Shown here: positions 1 through 8,433 of the stretch, piece after piece | How the letters are laid out: every line of letters starts with the position of its first letter | How positions within the stretch are numbered: position 1 is the first letter of the stretch | Origin: Aeromicrobium tamlense | GTDB lineage: Bacteria > Actinomycetota > Actinomycetes > Propionibacteriales > Nocardioidaceae | Assembly (NCBI RefSeq): GCF_013408555.1 | Contig: NZ_JACBZN010000001.1 | Location: forward strand, 1,736,001 to 1,800,000 | Length of the DNA: 64,000 nt | Reading direction: 5' to 3' | Position numbers and translations under genes: made by a program | The notes under the pieces: model-generated | The model's input: only the letters and a program-made list of their open reading frames with translations | What the model was told of the DNA's origin: nothing | Databases searched by the model: none

Positions 1-1587
1 CCCGACCTCGTCGAGGGCGCCGCGCCCGGCGCCACCTGGTCGGCCGACGGCCGCCACCTCTTCTACGTCACGGTCGACGAGGCCTGGCGCCCGCACCGCG
101 TGTGGCGCCACGAGCTCGGCTCCACCGAGGACGACGTGCTCGTGTTCGAGGAGCCCGACGAGCGCTACTTCGTCGGCCTGGGCCGCACCAGCTCCGAGCG
201 CTTCCTGGTGATCGCCGTCGGGTCCAAGATCACCACCGAGGTCCGTCTGCTCGACGCGCACGACCCCACGGGCGAGTTCTCCGTCGTGTGGCCGCGCCGC
301 GAGGGCGTCGACTACTCCGTCGAGCACGTCGTCGTCGGCGGCCGCGACCAGCTCGCGATCCTCCACAACGACGGCGCCGTGAACTTCGAGCTGGTCCTGG
401 CGCCGCTGGAGGACCCCACCGACACGCGCGTGCTCATCCCCGGGTCCGATGACGTCCGCCTCGAGGCGGCCGACGCGTTCGCCCACCACCTCGCCGTCTC
501 GTACCGGCGCGACGCCACCACGCGCCTGGCCCTCATGGACATCGGCGACGACGGCATCGGCGCGCCGCAGGAGCTCGAGTTCGACGCCGAGCTGTTCACG
601 TGCGGCCTCGCCGGCAACGCCGAGTGGGACCCGCGCTACCTGCGGATCGGCTACACGTCCTACGTCGAGCCCGCCACCATCTGGGACCTCGAGCCGGCCA
701 CCGGTGAGCGGATCCTGCGCCGCCGCGCGCCCGTGCTGGGCGACTTCGACCCGCAGGACTACGAGCAGCACCGCGCCTGGGTGCGCGCCGACGACGGCGC
801 CCTCGTCCCGCTGTCGATCGTGTGCCGTCGCGGCACGCCGCGCGACGGCAGTGCCCCGGGCCTGATCTACGGCTACGGCTCGTACGAGATCAGCCTCGAC
901 CCCGACTTCTCGATCTCGCGCCTCAGCCTGCTCGACCGCGGCTTCGTCTACGCCGTCGCCCACGTGCGCGGCGGCGGCGAGCTCGGCCGCGCCTGGTACG
1001 ACCAGGGCAAGCAGCTGGCCAAGAAGAACACGTTCACCGACTTCGTCGCCTGCGCCCGTCACCTCGCCGACGAGCGCTGGACGTCCGCCGACCGGCTGGT
1101 CGCCGAGGGCGGCAGCGCCGGCGGTCTGCTGATGGGCGCCGTCGCGAACCTCGCACCCGACGCGTTCGCGGGAATCTTCGCCGACGTGCCGTTCGTCGAC
1201 CCGTTGACCACGATCCTCGACCCCTCACTGCCGCTCACGGTCATCGAGTGGGACGAGTGGGGCGACCCGCTGCACGATCCCGAGGTCTACGCCTACATGA
1301 AGGGTTACGCGCCCTACGAGAACGTGGCCGACATCGAGTACCCCGCGATCCTGGCCGGCACGTCGCTCAACGACACCCGCGTCCTCTACGTCGAGCCCGC
1401 CAAGTGGGTCGCCCGGCTGCGCGAGGTCACCGGGGCCGAGCGATCGGTCCTGCTGCGCACCGAGATGGCCGCCGGCCACGGCGGCGTCAGCGGTCGCTAC
1501 GCCGCCTGGCGTCAGCGGGCCTGGGAGCTGGCGTGGATCATCGACACCGCGACCCGCGTGACCGGCGCCATTCCAAGAAACTCCTGA
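1..1587 (+). CDS. ptrB: S9 family peptidase, oligopeptidase B-like (3' part)
   Basis: This is the C-terminal 528 codons of a serine oligopeptidase; the reading frame is open from base 1, so the start and the first part of the beta-propeller lie outside the window. Family members cut short peptides after basic or prolyl residues in the cytoplasm. The alpha/beta-hydrolase half carries the nucleophile motif GGSAGG (Ser codon 1114-1116), the acid in LNDTRV (Asp codon 1372-1374) and the general base in GHGG (His codon 1477-1479), so the triad is intact. The GYGSYE and RGGGELG motifs upstream of the nucleophile are typical of the S9A subfamily. Oligopeptidase B rather than prolyl endopeptidase is my preference from the RGGGELGRAWYDQGK region, but the trypsin-like specificity residues were not checked. 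Confidence 0.9.
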   Translation, partial: PDLVEGAAPGATWSADGRHLFYVTVDEAWRPHRVWRHELGSTEDDVLVFEEPDERYFVGLGRTSSERFLVIAVGSKITTEVRLLDAHDPTGEFSVVWPRREGVDYSVEHVVVGGRDQLAILHNDGAVNFELVLAPLEDPTDTRVLIPGSDDVRLEAADAFAHHLAVSYRRDATTRLALMDIGDDGIGAPQELEFDAELFTCGLAGNAEWDPRYLRIGYTSYVEPATIWDLEPATGERILRRRAPVLGDFDPQDYEQHRAWVRADDGALVPLSIVCRRGTPRDGSAPGLIYGYGSYEISLDPDFSISRLSLLDRGFVYAVAHVRGGGELGRAWYDQGKQLAKKNTFTDFVACARHLADERWTSADRLVAEGGSAGGLLMGAVANLAPDAFAGIFADVPFVDPLTTILDPSLPLTVIEWDEWGDPLHDPEVYAYMKGYAPYENVADIEYPAILAGTSLNDTRVLYVEPAKWVARLREVTGAERSVLLRTEMAAGHGGVSGRYAAWRQRAWELAWIIDTATRVTGAIPRNS

Positions 1588-1591
1588 GAAC

Positions 1592-1617
1592 GGAACACCA
1601 GCGCTGCCGCGTTCGTT
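1592..1617 (+). promoter_or_regulatory. SigH/SigR-like ECF promoter for the sigma factor gene
   Basis: CGGAAC (GGAAC at 1592-1596) and CGTTG (CGTT at 1614-1617) are separated by 17 nt. This fits the GGAAC-N16-18-CGTT pattern recognised by SigH/SigR/SigE-type ECF sigma factors. It lies 34 nt upstream of the GTG start, giving a predicted short leader that contains the AGGAGG ribosome site at 1639-1644. It is a prediction from pattern only. Confidence 0.5.
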
Positions 1618-1650
1618 GTACCGGGTGAAGCCACCGTCAGGAGGATCACC

Positions 1651-2586
1651 GTGGAAGACCGTGAATTCGAGGGCAAGGACAGCGTCGGCATGTACCTGTC
1701 CGAGATCGCGCGCACCCCGCTGCTCGACGCCGAGCGCGAGGTCGAGCTGAGCCGCACGATCGAGGCCGGGCTGTACGCCCGCCACTTGCTCGAGACCGGC
1801 CGCATCGGACGTGCGAAGGGCGGCGCGCCCAAGCGCGCCACGCGCGAGGAGCTGGAGTGGATCGCCGAGGAGGGCGACCGCGCCGTGCAGGAGTTCGTCC
1901 AGGCGAACCTGCGCCTCGTCGTGTCGATCGCGCGCAAGTACGGACGCGCGCAGATGCCGATGCTCGACCTCATCCAGGAGGGCAACACGGGTCTGATCCG
2001 CGCCGTGGAGAAGTTCGACTACGCCAAGGGCTTCAAGTTCTCGACCTACGCCACGTGGTGGGTCCGTCAGGCCATCACCCGTGGTGTCGCGCAGCAGGCG
2101 CGCGTCGTGCGCCTCCCCGTGCACGTCGTCGAGGAGCTGAACCAGGTCTCCGGCGCCCGTCGCAACCTCGAGCGCCAGCTGGGCTACGACCCCGAGCCCG
2201 CCGAGATCGCCGCCGAGCTCGGGATGGAGGTCGAGCGCGTCATCGACCTGCTCGCCTGGGGCCGCGACCACGTCAGCCTCGACTCCCCCGTGGACGAGGA
2301 CGGCGACACCAGCCTCGGCGACCTGATCGCCCGCGACAGCACGCCCGGCCCCGACCTGGCGATGCTCGACCACGATGCCCGCGACCAGCTGCTCGCTCTC
2401 GTCGACCGACTGGAGGCCCGCGAGGCCGACATCGTCAAGGCCCGCTACGGCCTGCTCGACGGTCGCCAGCAGAAGCTCGCCGACATCGGCAAGCGCCACG
2501 GCATCTCGGCCGAGCGCGTGCGTCAGGTGGAGCGCCAGGCGATCGCGCGACTGCGCGAGATCGCCGATCCCGAACTGGCCGCGTAA
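1651..2586 (+). CDS. RNA polymerase sigma factor, group 2 (SigB/Hrd-like)
   Basis: A 311-aa sigma-70 family protein. It lacks the long region 1.1 of primary sigma factors but has region 1.2 (DSVGMYLSEIARTPLL, about residues 10-25), the core region 2 (NLRLVVSIARKYG, DLIQEGN, KFSTYATWWVRQAI; about 86-150), region 3, and a region 4.2 helix-turn-helix (ISAERVRQVERQAI, about 285-300). The length and the very close match to primary-sigma region 2.4 indicate a group 2 (non-essential, stress or stationary phase) factor such as mycobacterial SigB or a streptomycete Hrd paralogue, rather than the housekeeping SigA, although the latter is not strictly excluded. The GTG start is set by AGGAGG seven bases upstream. 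The upstream element resembles an ECF-dependent promoter. Confidence 0.9.
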   Translation: MEDREFEGKDSVGMYLSEIARTPLLDAEREVELSRTIEAGLYARHLLETGRIGRAKGGAPKRATREELEWIAEEGDRAVQEFVQANLRLVVSIARKYGRAQMPMLDLIQEGNTGLIRAVEKFDYAKGFKFSTYATWWVRQAITRGVAQQARVVRLPVHVVEELNQVSGARRNLERQLGYDPEPAEIAAELGMEVERVIDLLAWGRDHVSLDSPVDEDGDTSLGDLIARDSTPGPDLAMLDHDARDQLLALVDRLEAREADIVKARYGLLDGRQQKLADIGKRHGISAERVRQVERQAIARLREIADPELAA

Positions 2587-2627
2587 GCGGTCACTCCCGA
2601 GCGGACGCTACTGCAGCGGCGTCGCGC

Positions 2628-3230
2628 TCATCGAGCGCCCGGCTCGACCAGGTCCTTCCAGACCTCGTCGACCCGGGCGCTCAGCTGTTCCCGGGTGCCG
2701 GTGTTCTCGATGAGGACGTCCGCGGCGGCGTTGCGCTGATCGCGGGACGCCTGCGCGGCGATGCGGGCGCGGGCGTCGGCCTCGCTCATGCCGCGGTCCC
2801 CCACCATGCGCGCGAGCTGGAGCTCCTCGGGCGCGTCCACGACGATGACGACGTCGCACGCGGCCGCGGCACCCATCTCCACCAGGAGCGGGTTGTCGTG
2901 CACGACGATGCCGTCGGGACCCGCCTGCTGCTCCCGCTCGGCTGCGAGATCGCGGATGGCGGGGTGCGTAATCGCCTCGAGGTCCTTCAGGGCCGCCGGG
3001 TCGGCGAAGACCAGCGCGCCGAGCGCGGGCCGGTCGAGCGTGCCCTCGGGGGTGATGACGCCGGCGCCGAAGCGCTGGGCGATGAGGTCGAGCGCGGGGC
3101 TGCCCGGCTCGACGACCTCGCGGGCCAGCCGGTCGTAGTCGATGATCGTGGCGCCCAGCGCGGCCAGACGCGCGCTGACCGTGCTCTTGCCCGAGGCGAT
3201 GCCTCCGGTCAGGCCGACCCGACGTGCCAT
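2628..3230 (-). CDS. coaE: Dephospho-CoA kinase
   Basis: A 200-aa P-loop kinase that phosphorylates dephospho-CoA at the 3'-hydroxyl, the last step of coenzyme A synthesis in the cytosol. The Walker A loop GLTGGIASGKST occupies residues 6-17, followed by the conserved DYDRLAREVV and the lid-region HPAIR and NPLLVE segments. Length matches stand-alone bacterial CoaE; the C-terminal GrpB/UPF0157 extension found in mycobacterial CoaE is absent. It lies 10 nt downstream of the secreted SH3/M15-like gene on the same strand, so the two may be cotranscribed. The 41-nt gap to the convergent sigma factor gene has no obvious strong terminator. Confidence 0.95.
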   Translation of the reverse strand: MARRVGLTGGIASGKSTVSARLAALGATIIDYDRLAREVVEPGSPALDLIAQRFGAGVITPEGTLDRPALGALVFADPAALKDLEAITHPAIRDLAAEREQQAGPDGIVVHDNPLLVEMGAAAACDVVIVVDAPEELQLARMVGDRGMSEADARARIAAQASRDQRNAAADVLIENTGTREQLSARVDEVWKDLVEPGAR

Positions 3231-3240
3231 CGCGCGGGGC

Positions 3241-4134
3241 TCAGAGGGTGCCGGCGTTGCCGACGGTGGTCACGTGGACGTGGTCGTAGTGGTTCGCGGT
3301 GGCGCCACCACGGTCGCTCATGCCACGCCAGCCCTCGCCCCCACGCTGGACCGTCCAGATGCGCTGCTCGTAGATCAGGTAGTCCACGCCCAGCTGGGTG
3401 CGGTTGGCCTGCAGGAACGCGGCGATGTCCCAGCCGAGCTGGCCGCGGACCATGATGTCGAGCGAGTGGCCGGTGGCGTGCTCGCCACGGCCGGCCAGGC
3501 CGCCGTAGCTGGCGACCTCGGGGAAGCGCGCGCAGACGGCGCGGTAGACGCGCACGGTGTCGGGCTGCAGGCCCGACTCGACCGCGGAGCCACGGGCGCA
3601 GGCGGCCGTGGAGATCGTGCCCTCGGAGGGGCCGAGCTTGGGCTCCTCCTCGTCGACGAGCTCGGTGGAGACCCAGCGCGGGAGGTCGTTGTGGATGACC
3701 TGCGTCCAGTCGCCGCGGGTCTCGCCCGTGACCTGGAGGGTCTTGCCCTTCGCCACGGTGGCCAGCACCGGTGAGTCGTCGGAGGCGTCGGCACGGACCG
3801 GGACGGTCTTCTGCGCGTAGAGCGAGCCCTCGACCATGGCCTCGGCCTCGACGGCGGAAGGCAGGGGCGGGCGCTCGGCGCTGCTGCGGCTGGCGCGCGC
3901 GGGAGCGGAGCCGCTGAGGGCCTCGGTGACGATGTCACCGTGGGCGACGGGGGTGGCGTCGGCGGCATCGGGAGACTCGGCCAGGCTCACCGTGGAGGTG
4001 CCGAGAGCCGCGACGGCGGCCACTCCGAGGGAGGCCACACCGGTCGCCAAGGCTCCGTGCTTGCGGGCACGGACGTACCAAGGGTCGCGGACGACGGGCT
4101 TGCGCCGGTGTCCGGGCTTGGGGGTCTGGGTCAT
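3241..4134 (-). CDS. Secreted SH3 / M15-like (ARB_07466-type C-terminal domain) protein
   Basis: A 297-aa protein with a basic N-terminus and a hydrophobic segment at about residues 27-48 (signal anchor or signal peptide). A bacterial SH3-like domain follows at about 105-165 (VPVRADASDDSPVLATVAKG, then WTQV and WVSTELV). The C-terminal domain has the HSLDIMV motif and a terminal HYDHVHV motif, the zinc-ligand pattern of D-Ala-D-Ala carboxypeptidase/M15-like and ARB_07466-type domains. A role in binding or trimming peptidoglycan is likely but the exact activity is unknown. The ATG at 4134 was chosen because the protein then begins with a short basic leader; an in-frame GTG and TTG lie just upstream and no strong ribosome site separates them. 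coaE follows 10 nt downstream. Confidence 0.8.
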   Translation of the reverse strand: MTQTPKPGHRRKPVVRDPWYVRARKHGALATGVASLGVAAVAALGTSTVSLAESPDAADATPVAHGDIVTEALSGSAPARASRSSAERPPLPSAVEAEAMVEGSLYAQKTVPVRADASDDSPVLATVAKGKTLQVTGETRGDWTQVIHNDLPRWVSTELVDEEEPKLGPSEGTISTAACARGSAVESGLQPDTVRVYRAVCARFPEVASYGGLAGRGEHATGHSLDIMVRGQLGWDIAAFLQANRTQLGVDYLIYEQRIWTVQRGGEGWRGMSDRGGATANHYDHVHVTTVGNAGTL

Positions 4135-4234
4135 CGAAACCAATGCGGGTCGGGGGAACGGCCGCCTGCCAGTCAACCATACTGAGCACGCAGATCCCAG
4201 AGGCTTCGACGATCCCCCGCGAGAGGAATGAGCG

Positions 4235-5563
4235 ATGTCACACCAGGCCGCAGAGCCCGTGGCGCTGCCCGCGGCCGACCTGCGCCGCCTGGCGGGCCGC
4301 TTCGCGGCGGGACTCGAGACGGCCGGCGTGCGGGCCGGGGACCGGGTCGTGGTGAGCCTGCCGAACAGCGTCGAGCTGCTGGCGGCGGTGTGGGCCTGCG
4401 TCGCCTCCGGGCGCATCCCCGTGCCCCTCGACCCACGGCTGACGCCGCACGAGCGCGAGCCGATCCTCGACGACGTCTCCCCCGCCCTCGTGCTGGACTC
4501 GCTCGTACGGTTCGCCGAGCTGCTCGAGCCCGAGCCCGTCGACCTCGACCCCGACCCGCGCTGCCGCCCGATGCACTTCACCTCGGGCACAACGGGGCGC
4601 CCGAAGGGCGTCTGGTCGGGCTTCTGGGACGTCACCGACGCCGAGCAGGCCGTCCTGGAGGAGCGGGACCTCTGGGGCTTTGCGGCCGAGGACGTCAACC
4701 TCGTGGTCTCGCCGCTCTACCACTCCGCTCCCCTGCGGTTCGCGCTCGGCACGGCGCTGGCCGGCGGCGACGTGGCCGTGCTGCCCACGTTCACCCCCGA
4801 GGGCTTCTGCGAGGCCGTCGCGCGGCTGCGGCCGACGACGATGTTCTGCGTCCCGGCGCACCTTCAACGGCTGCTGGCGCATCTGGAGGTCGGCGCCACG
4901 ATCGACGTCTCGTCGTTCCGTCTCGTGGCGCACGCCGGCGCGCCCTGCCCCGACCCGATCCGGCGCGGCGCGCACGCGCTCTTCGGCACCGACGTCGTCT
5001 GGGAGTTCTACGGCTCGACCGAGGGCCAGTTCACGGCCTGCTCGGCCCCGGAGTGGGCCGAGCACCCGGGTACTGTTGGGCGCGCCCGGCCCGGCCGCAC
5101 GATCACGGTGGACCACGAGGACGAGCTGTGGTGCGCCGTGCCGCCGTGGGGACGCTTCGCCTACTGGAACGACGAGGAGCGCACGGCGAACGCCTGGCGC
5201 GACACCGCCGACGGTCCGGCGTTCACGGTGGGCGATCTCGGCCGCGTCGACGACGACGGCTACGTGTACCTCGACTCACGCCGCACCGACCTCATCATCA
5301 GCGGCGGGGTGAACGTCTACCCCGCCGAGGTGGAGGCCGCGCTGGTGGAGGTCCCCGGCGTCGTCGAGATCGCGGTCTTCGGTCGGCCCGACGAGCACTG
5401 GGGCCAGCGTGTCGTGGCAGCGCACGTCGGCGACGCATCGGAGGACGCCCTGCGCGAGGCCGCCACCGAGCGCCTGGCCCCGCCGAAGCGGCCCAAGGAG
5501 TACGAGCGCGTCGAGGCGCTCCCCCGGACCGCCACCGGCAAGGTCAGGCGCACCGAGCTCTGA
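4235..5563 (+). CDS. AMP-binding acyl-CoA synthetase / ligase
   Basis: A 442-aa class I adenylate-forming enzyme, expected to activate a carboxylic acid as acyl-AMP and transfer it to CoA. Motif A3 is FTSGTTGRPKG (about residues 111-121), A5 is YGSTE (about 264-268), A7 is GDLGRVDDDGY, and the catalytic A10 lysine is in the final ATGKVRR. The protein is compact for the family (usually 500-560 aa) because the N-terminal region is short, but all catalytic motifs are present. The ribosome site GAGAGGA (4221-4227) sets the ATG. It converges on the GlxA-type regulator with only 6 nt between stops. The substrate cannot be told from sequence. Confidence 0.88.
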   Translation: MSHQAAEPVALPAADLRRLAGRFAAGLETAGVRAGDRVVVSLPNSVELLAAVWACVASGRIPVPLDPRLTPHEREPILDDVSPALVLDSLVRFAELLEPEPVDLDPDPRCRPMHFTSGTTGRPKGVWSGFWDVTDAEQAVLEERDLWGFAAEDVNLVVSPLYHSAPLRFALGTALAGGDVAVLPTFTPEGFCEAVARLRPTTMFCVPAHLQRLLAHLEVGATIDVSSFRLVAHAGAPCPDPIRRGAHALFGTDVVWEFYGSTEGQFTACSAPEWAEHPGTVGRARPGRTITVDHEDELWCAVPPWGRFAYWNDEERTANAWRDTADGPAFTVGDLGRVDDDGYVYLDSRRTDLIISGGVNVYPAEVEAALVEVPGVVEIAVFGRPDEHWGQRVVAAHVGDASEDALREAATERLAPPKRPKEYERVEALPRTATGKVRRTEL

Positions 5564-5569
5564 GCAGCC

Positions 5570-6526
5570 TCAGGCCGACTCGATGCACGTGAACGAGCGC
5601 CGGTACGCCTGGGGGCTGGTGCCGCGGATCGCGCCGAAGTGGTGGCGCAGCGTCGCGGCGTTGCCGAAGCCCACGCGGGTCGCGATCTGCTCGATCGAGA
5701 GCTCGGAGGTCTCGAGGAGCTCCTCGGCCATCGCCACCCGGCGACCCAGCAGCCACTGCCAGGGCGTCGTTCCCGTCTCGTCGCGGAACCGGCGGGCGAA
5801 GGTGCGCTCGGAGAGGTGCGCGCGCTGGGCCAGCGCGGCCACGGTGAGCGGCTCGGCGAGGTGCTGCTGGGCCCAGTCGAGCACGGGAGCGAGCGTCTCG
5901 GCCTCGATCGTGGGCATCGGCGCCCGCACGAACTGCGCCTGCCCGCCGTCGCGGTGCGGCGGCACCACGATCCGTCGGGCCGCCGTGGCCGCGACGCGGG
6001 AGCCGTACCACTGACGCATGAGATGCAGGTTGGCGTCGATGCCGCCGGCCGAGCCCGCGCCGGTGACGATCCCGTCCTGCTCGACGTAGAGCACGTCGGT
6101 GTCGACGACCGCCTCGGGGAACGTGGCCGCGAGCTCCGGACCGTAGCGCCAGTGCGTGGTGCAGCGACGGCCGTCCAGCAGCCCGGCGTGGCCCAGATGG
6201 AACGCGGCCGAGCACGAGGCCATGATCGTCGCCCCGCGCGCGTGCGCTGCTCGCAGCACCTCGCTGATGCGCGGGTCCTCGTCGCGGTAGTGACGCTGCG
6301 CCGCCACCGCCACGAGATCGGCGTCGTCGGCAGCCGACAGGTCGTGTCGCACGACGTAGTCGAATCCCGAGGTGCCGGTGACGATCCCTGGCACCGGGGT
6401 GCACGCGACGAACTCGAAGACCGGGTTGTCGTCGTCGGGGTGGTACGGCTCGGCCCAGACCTCGGCGAGCACGCCCATGCCGAAGGGCTCGGCGAGCTCG
6501 GGGACGATCATCGCGATCTTGGTCAT
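5570..6526 (-). CDS. GlxA family transcriptional regulator (DJ-1/PfpI + AraC HTH)
   Basis: A 318-aa regulator with an N-terminal DJ-1/PfpI amidotransferase-like domain (about residues 1-170) and a C-terminal AraC-type double helix-turn-helix (about 205-305; HLSERTFARRFRDETGTTPWQWL and IEQIATRVGFGNAATLRHHF regions). The position of the class I amidotransferase cysteine is kept in MASCSAAFHLG, as in GlxA and streptomycete AdpA-type proteins. The start at 6526 is fixed by AGGAGG on the minus strand at 6532-6537; an upstream in-frame ATG at 6550 has no such site. It is divergent from a microprotein gene, and an 18-bp inverted repeat lies between them, a candidate operator. Ligand and regulon are unknown. 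Confidence 0.9.
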   Translation of the reverse strand: MTKIAMIVPELAEPFGMGVLAEVWAEPYHPDDDNPVFEFVACTPVPGIVTGTSGFDYVVRHDLSAADDADLVAVAAQRHYRDEDPRISEVLRAAHARGATIMASCSAAFHLGHAGLLDGRRCTTHWRYGPELAATFPEAVVDTDVLYVEQDGIVTGAGSAGGIDANLHLMRQWYGSRVAATAARRIVVPPHRDGGQAQFVRAPMPTIEAETLAPVLDWAQQHLAEPLTVAALAQRAHLSERTFARRFRDETGTTPWQWLLGRRVAMAEELLETSELSIEQIATRVGFGNAATLRHHFGAIRGTSPQAYRRSFTCIESA

Positions 6527-6584
6527 GGGGACCTCCTGGAGGGTTTCCATCGCATGTGGCGGAATCTTGACGTGTCATGGCGTT

Positions 6585-6602
6585 CCTGCCACTGGTGGCA
6601 GG
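6585..6602. promoter_or_regulatory. Inverted repeat in the divergent glxA-like / microprotein region
   Basis: CCTGCCAC-TG-GTGGCAGG is a perfect 8-bp inverted repeat with a 2-nt centre. It is in the 102-bp intergenic region between the AraC/GlxA-type regulator and the 49-aa membrane protein, where an autoregulatory or shared operator would be expected. It contains TGGC half-sites like those favoured by AdpA-type regulators, but it does not match the full AdpA consensus. Confidence 0.4.
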
Positions 6603-6628
6603 ATATCACTGATAGCAGAATTAAAGCC

Positions 6629-6778
6629 ATGATGATCCTCCTGCTCCTGCTGATGACCACGACGGCCGCGGCGCTCGCCGCCGGACTGTGGTCGACCATC
6701 AACCACGACGGACTCGGCGTCCGCCCCGGCCCGCGCAGCCACGCCCGCGACACCTTCGGTGCGTCGTATGACTCCTGA
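6629..6778 (+). CDS. Small single-pass membrane protein (49 aa)
   Basis: The frame encodes 49 residues: a strongly hydrophobic N-terminus (MMILLLLLMTTTAAALAAGL) followed by a polar tail containing DGLGVRPGPRSH. The hydrophobic-then-polar layout suggests an N-in or N-out single-pass protein. Two tandem ATG codons (6629 and 6632) are possible starts; no strong Shine-Dalgarno precedes them. Tails of the form DGxGxRPxPxSH recur, from memory, in small actinobacterial proteins of unknown function, which supports the reading frame but not a role. The gene ends 17 nt before a strong terminator palindrome, consistent with a real transcript. It is divergent from the GlxA-like regulator. Confidence 0.6.
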   Translation: MMILLLLLMTTTAAALAAGLWSTINHDGLGVRPGPRSHARDTFGASYDS

Positions 6779-6795
6779 CGACACCGACTCCGAGG

Positions 6796-6837
6796 ACGAC
6801 GAAGGCCCCCGACCAGCTGGTCGGGGGCCTTCGTCGT
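6796..6837. terminator. Bidirectional terminator palindrome
   Basis: A perfect 42-nt palindrome (21 bp per arm, beginning ACGACGAAGGCCCCCGACC) lies between the stop of the microprotein (+) and the stop of rpsA (-). There is no U-tract, as is common for high-GC actinobacterial terminators. It would serve both convergent transcripts. Confidence 0.8.
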
Positions 6838-6850
6838 GCTCAGGGGGAGA

Positions 6851-8311
6851 TCACTCGCCGCCGGTCAGCTTCTCACGCAGGGCCTGCAGCGCCTCGTCGG
6901 ACGCCAGCGAGCCACCGGTCGACTCCTCCTGGGCGGGAGCGGACGTGTACTCGCCCACCTCGCCGGCCTCGAGGTTGGCCTTCTCGGCCTCGGCGACCTG
7001 CTTCTTGTGGGCCTCCCAGCGCTCGTGCGCCTCGGCGTACTGACGCTCCCACGTGGCGCGGGCCTCTTCGAAGCCCTCCTGCCACTCGCCGGTCTCCGGA
7101 TCGAAGCCGTCGGGGTAGATGTAGTTGCCCTGCTCGTCGTAGGACGACGCCATGCCGTAGAGGGTCGGGTCGAAGCTGTCGGCCTCGGCGGCGACCTCGG
7201 TCTCGTTGGCCTGCTTCAGCGACAGCGAGATGCGACGACGCTCGAGGTCGATGTCGATGATCTTGACCATGACCTGGTCGCCGATCTGGACGACCTGCTC
7301 GGGGATCTCGACGTGACGCTCGGCGAGCTCGGAGATGTGCACCAGGCCCTCGATGCCCTCCTCGACGCGCACGAACGCACCGAACGGGACGAGCTTGGTG
7401 ACCTTGCCCGGGACGATCTGACCGATCTGGTGGGTCCGGGCGAAGTGCTGCCACGGATCCTCCTGGGTCGCCTTGAGCGACAGCGACACGCGCTCGCGCT
7501 CCAGGTCGACCTCGAGCACCTCGACGGTGACCTCGTCGCCGACCTGAACGACCTCGTTCGGGTGGTCGATATGCTTCCAGGACAGCTCGGAGACGTGCAC
7601 CAGGCCGTCGACGCCGCCGAGATCGACGAAGGCGCCGAAGTTGACGATCGAGCTGATGACGCCCTTGCGGACCTGGCCCTTCTTGAGCTCGTTGAGGAAG
7701 TTCTGGCGCACGGCCGACTGCGTCTGCTCGAGCCACGCACGGCGCGACAGGACCACGTTGTTGCGGTTCTTGTCGAGCTCGATGATCTTCGCCTCGAGCT
7801 TCTGGCCGATGTACGGGTCGAGGTCGCGGACGCGACGCATCTCGACGAGCGACGCGGGCAGGAAGCCACGCAGGCCGATGTCCATGATCAGGCCGCCCTT
7901 GACGACCTCGATGACGGTGCCCTCGACGACGCCGTCCTCTTCCTTGATCTTCTCGATGTCGCCCCAGGCGCGCTCGTACTGGGCGCGCTTCTTGCTCAGG
8001 ATCAGACGGCCTTCCTTGTCCTCCTTCTGGAGGACGAGGGCCTCGACCGAGTCGCCCACCTGGACGACCTCGTTCGGATCGACGTCGTGCTTGATGGACA
8101 GCTCACGCGAGGGAATGACGCCCTCGGTCTTGTAGCCGATGTCGAGCAGGACCTCGTCGCGGTCCACCTTGACGATGGTGCCGTCGACGATGTCGCCGTC
8201 GTTGAAGTACTTGATGGTCTGGTCGATCGCGGCGAGGAAGTCCTCTTCGCTGCCGATGTCGTTGACCGCAACCTGCGGGGCCGCAGAAGGAGTTGCGAGG
8301 CCGGAAGTCAT
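6851..8311 (-). CDS. rpsA: 30S ribosomal protein S1
   Basis: A 486-aa protein with four S1 RNA-binding repeats at roughly residues 38-108, 124-193, 209-280 and 296-367, then an acidic, low-complexity tail. It recruits mRNA to the 30S subunit and can act in trans-translation. Repeat signatures include GTIVKVDRDEVLLDIGYKTEG and the paired VDGLVHVSELSW and IEGLVHISELAE motifs. Four repeats are usual for actinobacterial S1, against six in Escherichia coli. The ATG at 8311 starts just before the first repeat, with a weak CGGAG 9 nt upstream; longer in-frame starts add only non-conserved residues. TAGACT on the minus strand near 8400 is a possible -10, giving a leader of about 75 nt. Confidence 0.96.
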   Translation of the reverse strand: MTSGLATPSAAPQVAVNDIGSEEDFLAAIDQTIKYFNDGDIVDGTIVKVDRDEVLLDIGYKTEGVIPSRELSIKHDVDPNEVVQVGDSVEALVLQKEDKEGRLILSKKRAQYERAWGDIEKIKEEDGVVEGTVIEVVKGGLIMDIGLRGFLPASLVEMRRVRDLDPYIGQKLEAKIIELDKNRNNVVLSRRAWLEQTQSAVRQNFLNELKKGQVRKGVISSIVNFGAFVDLGGVDGLVHVSELSWKHIDHPNEVVQVGDEVTVEVLEVDLERERVSLSLKATQEDPWQHFARTHQIGQIVPGKVTKLVPFGAFVRVEEGIEGLVHISELAERHVEIPEQVVQIGDQVMVKIIDIDLERRRISLSLKQANETEVAAEADSFDPTLYGMASSYDEQGNYIYPDGFDPETGEWQEGFEEARATWERQYAEAHERWEAHKKQVAEAEKANLEAGEVGEYTSAPAQEESTGGSLASDEALQALREKLTGGE

Positions 8312-8433
8312 GTAGTTGGGCTCCGAGTGGATGGAATTGAGTGTGGACAGGATGTGCACCGGATTCCGGGCATGCCGGAGCCAGCGCAACTGTCAGTCTA
8401 CGTCACGCACGGGTGCCGCGTAAAACCGGCGGC

